Source of the DNA: a virus
Reading direction: 5' to 3' (one strand)
Length of the DNA stretch: 50,452 nt
IMG/VR virus record: IMGVR_UViG_3300042472_000152
Location: 1 to 50,452 of that record
Part shown: in pieces, positions 48,548 through 50,452 of the stretch
Layout: each line of letters starts with the position of its first letter
Numbering within the stretch: the stretch's first letter is position 1
Made by a program: the position numbers and the translations under genes
The notes under the pieces: model-generated
Databases searched by the model: none
Seen by the model: only the letters and a program-made list of their open reading frames with translations
Told to the model about the DNA's origin: nothing

Positions 48548-48718
48548 ATGGACACGAAGAAAGTAAAGCAGATTGCTGATACTGAGGCTAAGAAAATAGT
48601 CAAGGGTCACGAGAGCCGTATGCACACCAAGAGCATGAAAAAGGGTGGCCCTACCGGTGAAGACCGTATGCGTATGGGTCGTAATATGTCCCGCGCAGCT
48701 AACCAAAAAACGGGGTAA
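48548..48718 (+). CDS. Small basic KGG-type protein
   Basis: 56 residues. AGGAG at 48537-48541 favours the ATG at 48548 over the ATG at 48545. It reads MDTKKVKQIADTEAKKIVKG then HTKSMKKGGPTGEDRMRMGR, a conserved small basic family of phage virions. It is separated from the next gene by three bases. Confidence 0.7.
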   Translation: MDTKKVKQIADTEAKKIVKGHESRMHTKSMKKGGPTGEDRMRMGRNMSRAANQKTG

Positions 48719-48721
48719 ATC

Positions 48722-48985
48722 ATGGCCTACAGTATGAAGAAAATGGGTAAAGAAGTAGGCTCTGCTGCCGTCTATGCAAAACCGCATACGATGGACGGCA
48801 AGGCTATGAGCATTGCCAGCAACCCCGGCAAAGAGCCAAACCGTAGCAAGCTAGAAACCTACGATGTAAGTATCGGCGCTATCAGCAAATCCGCTGGTAA
48901 CGAGCCAGTTAAAACTGACGGTATCAAAATTCGTGGTACTGGCGCGGCTACCAAAGGCTTGATGGCAAGAGGGCCTCTAGCCTAA
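48722..48985 (+). CDS. Small basic late protein
   Basis: An 87-residue protein starting MAYSMKKMGKEVGSAAVYAK with a C-terminal TDGIKIRGTGAATKGLMARG that echoes the DGI-RG module of the genes at 45602 and 45948. Likely virion-associated. No known domain. Confidence 0.65.
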   Translation: MAYSMKKMGKEVGSAAVYAKPHTMDGKAMSIASNPGKEPNRSKLETYDVSIGAISKSAGNEPVKTDGIKIRGTGAATKGLMARGPLA

Positions 48986-48989
48986 TATC

Positions 48990-49514
48990 ATGCCGTACAA
49001 AGATCCAAGCGTTGCAAAAGCCAAGCAAAGGGAGTATTACCTTAAGAATAAGGAACGCCTGCTTGAAAAAAACAAAGCTTGGATTGCGTCTAATATTGAA
49101 AGTGTACGTGCTGCAAAGAAATTGTGGGTTAGCAAGCTTTCTGACAAAACAAAAGAAGCATACAACGCCAACGCAAGGGTTAGATACCACCAGAAAAAAC
49201 AGTGGAATGCCGATAGGAAAAAGGTATACAAAAGCCAGCATAAGCATTTAATAAATGCCAACGCATCAAAACGTAGGGCGGCTTTGCTGCAACGTATTCC
49301 AATTTGGCAAACTGAGTTTGATGAGCTAAAAATTAAATGTATCTATTCAGTTGCCGCAATGTTGTCTAGAGTTAATAATGAGCCGTGGACGGTTGACCAT
49401 ATTATCCCGTTGCAAGGTAAAATAGTTTCAGGGTTACACGTGCCAAGTAATTTGCAACTTATGAGGGCAAGAGAAAATGAAGCTAAACGAAACAAGTACG
49501 AGATAGCAAAATGA
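48990..49514 (+). CDS. HNH homing-type endonuclease
   Basis: A 174-residue protein. The N-terminus MPYKDPSVAKAKQREYYLKN is shared in style with the HNH gene at 21533. Its catalytic region VDHIIPLQGKIVSGLHVPSN then LQLMRARENEAKRN is a complete HNH motif. The gene is AT-richer than its neighbours, and its insertion splits a packed set of structural genes (4 bp from one, 4 bp overlap with the next). Both point to a mobile insertion. It would cut DNA at or near sites lacking the gene. Confidence 0.85.
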   Translation: MPYKDPSVAKAKQREYYLKNKERLLEKNKAWIASNIESVRAAKKLWVSKLSDKTKEAYNANARVRYHQKKQWNADRKKVYKSQHKHLINANASKRRAALLQRIPIWQTEFDELKIKCIYSVAAMLSRVNNEPWTVDHIIPLQGKIVSGLHVPSNLQLMRARENEAKRNKYEIAK

Positions 49515-50221
49515 ACTACTCTGAGCTTTCGTCAACAATTCAGACTTATACGGAAAATAATTTTCCGGCGATTACCCTCGCGGATTCGTCTACTGTATCT
49601 TCGACGGCTCAGATCAATAAGTTCATTACGCAGGCAGAGCAACGCATCTACAACTCGATGCAGTTTCCTTCGATACGTAAAAACGTAACGGGGACAGTAA
49701 CAGTCAATAACAAGTACTTGTCTGCTCCAGAAGATTTTCTGTCAACGTACTCATTAGCTATTTTTTCTGGGTCTGGCCCATATACATTTTTACTCAACAA
49801 AGATGTAAACTTTATTCGTGAGGCGTATCCTACGCCAACGGAAACCGGAACACCAAAGTATTACGCTTTGTTTGGCCCAACTACAACATCGGGAGCGCTG
49901 CCTACGCCAACAAACGAGTTAAGTTTTATTCTTGGCCCTACTCCAGATACTACGTATTCCGTAGAACTTCACTACTACTACTATCCCGAGTCAATCACTA
50001 CAGTAGCCAGTGGACAAACTTGGTTGGGTGATAACTTTGATTCCGTGCTGCTATATGGCGCATTAGTAGAGGCGTACACCTTTATGAAAGGTGAACAGGA
50101 TATGGTTGCTCTGTACAACCAGAAGTACATGGAAGCAGTTGTTTTGGCTAAACGTTTGGCAGATGGCTTGGAGCGTCAGGACGCTTATCGTAGCGGTCAA
50201 TTTAGGCAGGCTGTGAAATGA
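49511..50221 (+). CDS. Tail adaptor-like protein
   Basis: A 236-residue protein. MNYSELSSTIQTYTENNFPA with INKFITQAEQRIYNSMQFPS is the recurrent opening of podovirus tail adaptors of the T7 gp11 type. A beta-rich middle (LSFILGPTPDTTYSVELHYY) is followed by a C-terminal helix (QKYMEAVVLAKRLADGLERQ). It overlaps the HNH gene end by 4 bases and the next gene by 4 bases. Assignment is by pattern and order. Confidence 0.75.
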   Translation: MNYSELSSTIQTYTENNFPAITLADSSTVSSTAQINKFITQAEQRIYNSMQFPSIRKNVTGTVTVNNKYLSAPEDFLSTYSLAIFSGSGPYTFLLNKDVNFIREAYPTPTETGTPKYYALFGPTTTSGALPTPTNELSFILGPTPDTTYSVELHYYYYPESITTVASGQTWLGDNFDSVLLYGALVEAYTFMKGEQDMVALYNQKYMEAVVLAKRLADGLERQDAYRSGQFRQAVK

Positions 50222-50452
50222 GCATTGTCCAAACCCAGACCACCAGCTTCAAGAAAGAGTTGTACACCGCTGTACACAACTTGGCTACGGACACAATTAA
50301 GATTGCGCTGTATACGGGTAACGCTAACTTGAATGAAGACACTACGGTCTACAGTGCTACCAATGAAGTAGTTGCTGCGGGATATACGGCTGGTGGGGAA
50401 ATCATGACCGGGGTAGCCATTAGCTCTTCGGGTTACGTGGCCTATGCAAATT
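50218..50452 (+). CDS. Tail-associated protein (5' part, runs off the window)
   Basis: 78 complete codons remain, beginning MSIVQTQTTSFKKELYTAVH and including TIKIALYTGNANLNEDTTVY and EVVAAGYTAGGEIMTGV. This is a recognisable small phage tail-fibre or tail-appendage family whose members I recall as about 130-140 residues, so roughly the C-terminal half is missing. The frame overlaps the adaptor stop by 4 bases. It is the last gene seen. Confidence 0.7.
   Translation, partial: MSIVQTQTTSFKKELYTAVHNLATDTIKIALYTGNANLNEDTTVYSATNEVVAAGYTAGGEIMTGVAISSSGYVAYAN

Noticed and set aside
1-50452. CRISPR array or tRNA genes
   Set aside because: No regularly spaced direct repeats and no cloverleaf with a tRNA-like acceptor end were recognised by reading; a covariance search would be needed to exclude tRNAs formally.
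50218-50452. Simple fusion of the last and first genes as one circular-genome gene
   Set aside because: The frame is open across the ends, but the product would lack the usual C-terminal half of the tail family and would gain an unrelated tail; in-frame continuation alone has a one-in-three chance.

Overview
The window is phage DNA: a tailed-phage genome, or most of one, with no host housekeeping genes, rRNA or tRNA recognised. The virion genes point to a podovirus-like phage. There is a terminase pair, a P22/T7-like portal with a glutamine-rich tail, a scaffold-like protein, an HK97-fold-type capsid protein, two head-tail adaptor-like proteins, no tape measure, and a giant virion-delivered (polyvalent) protein. 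Several small proteins resemble families I know from phages of Burkholderiales and from freshwater metagenomes, so a freshwater betaproteobacterial host is my best guess. This is inference only.

Layout. There is one divergent point near 34.9-35.3 kb and one convergent point near 14.9-15.0 kb. Leftward from 34.9 kb to 15.0 kb runs the early/replication arm on the minus strand. It begins with a stretch of structured non-coding DNA and tiny genes, then a Cys-rich repeat protein, an M20/M28-type metallopeptidase, and about 17 small tightly overlapping genes. It ends with the replication and recombination set: family A DNA polymerase, small HExxH protein, RecB/Cas4-like nuclease, HNH protein, SNF2-type helicase, Gp157-like coiled-coil protein, acidic-tailed ssDNA-binding-like protein, HTH regulator and a primase-helicase fusion. 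Rightward from 35.3 kb to the end of the window runs the late arm: terminase, portal, GroES-like co-chaperonin, scaffold, capsid, decoration proteins, a holin-like protein, a cluster of very basic KGG-rich small proteins, adaptors and a truncated tail gene. Coordinates 1-14880 continue the same late direction with large virion or ejection proteins, so the window is probably a circularly permuted view of one genome. The two window ends do not obviously form one natural gene, and no endolysin was found, so a piece is probably missing at the junction.

Regulation. Three 16-bp sites of the form TGTCTA-N4-T(T/A)GACA sit at three early leftward promoter or gene-start regions (35172, 29463, 19907). 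They look like operators for a phage repressor. Two 5' leaders (genes starting at 32972 and 33719) share a 30-nt element whose 8-bp stem differs by four compensated base pairs and whose loop can pair with an invariant flank. This is a good candidate for a conserved pseudoknot RNA. A separate approximately 20-bp hairpin recurs four times, three of them at or directly after stop codons. These non-coding elements are the least explained and most interesting part of the window.
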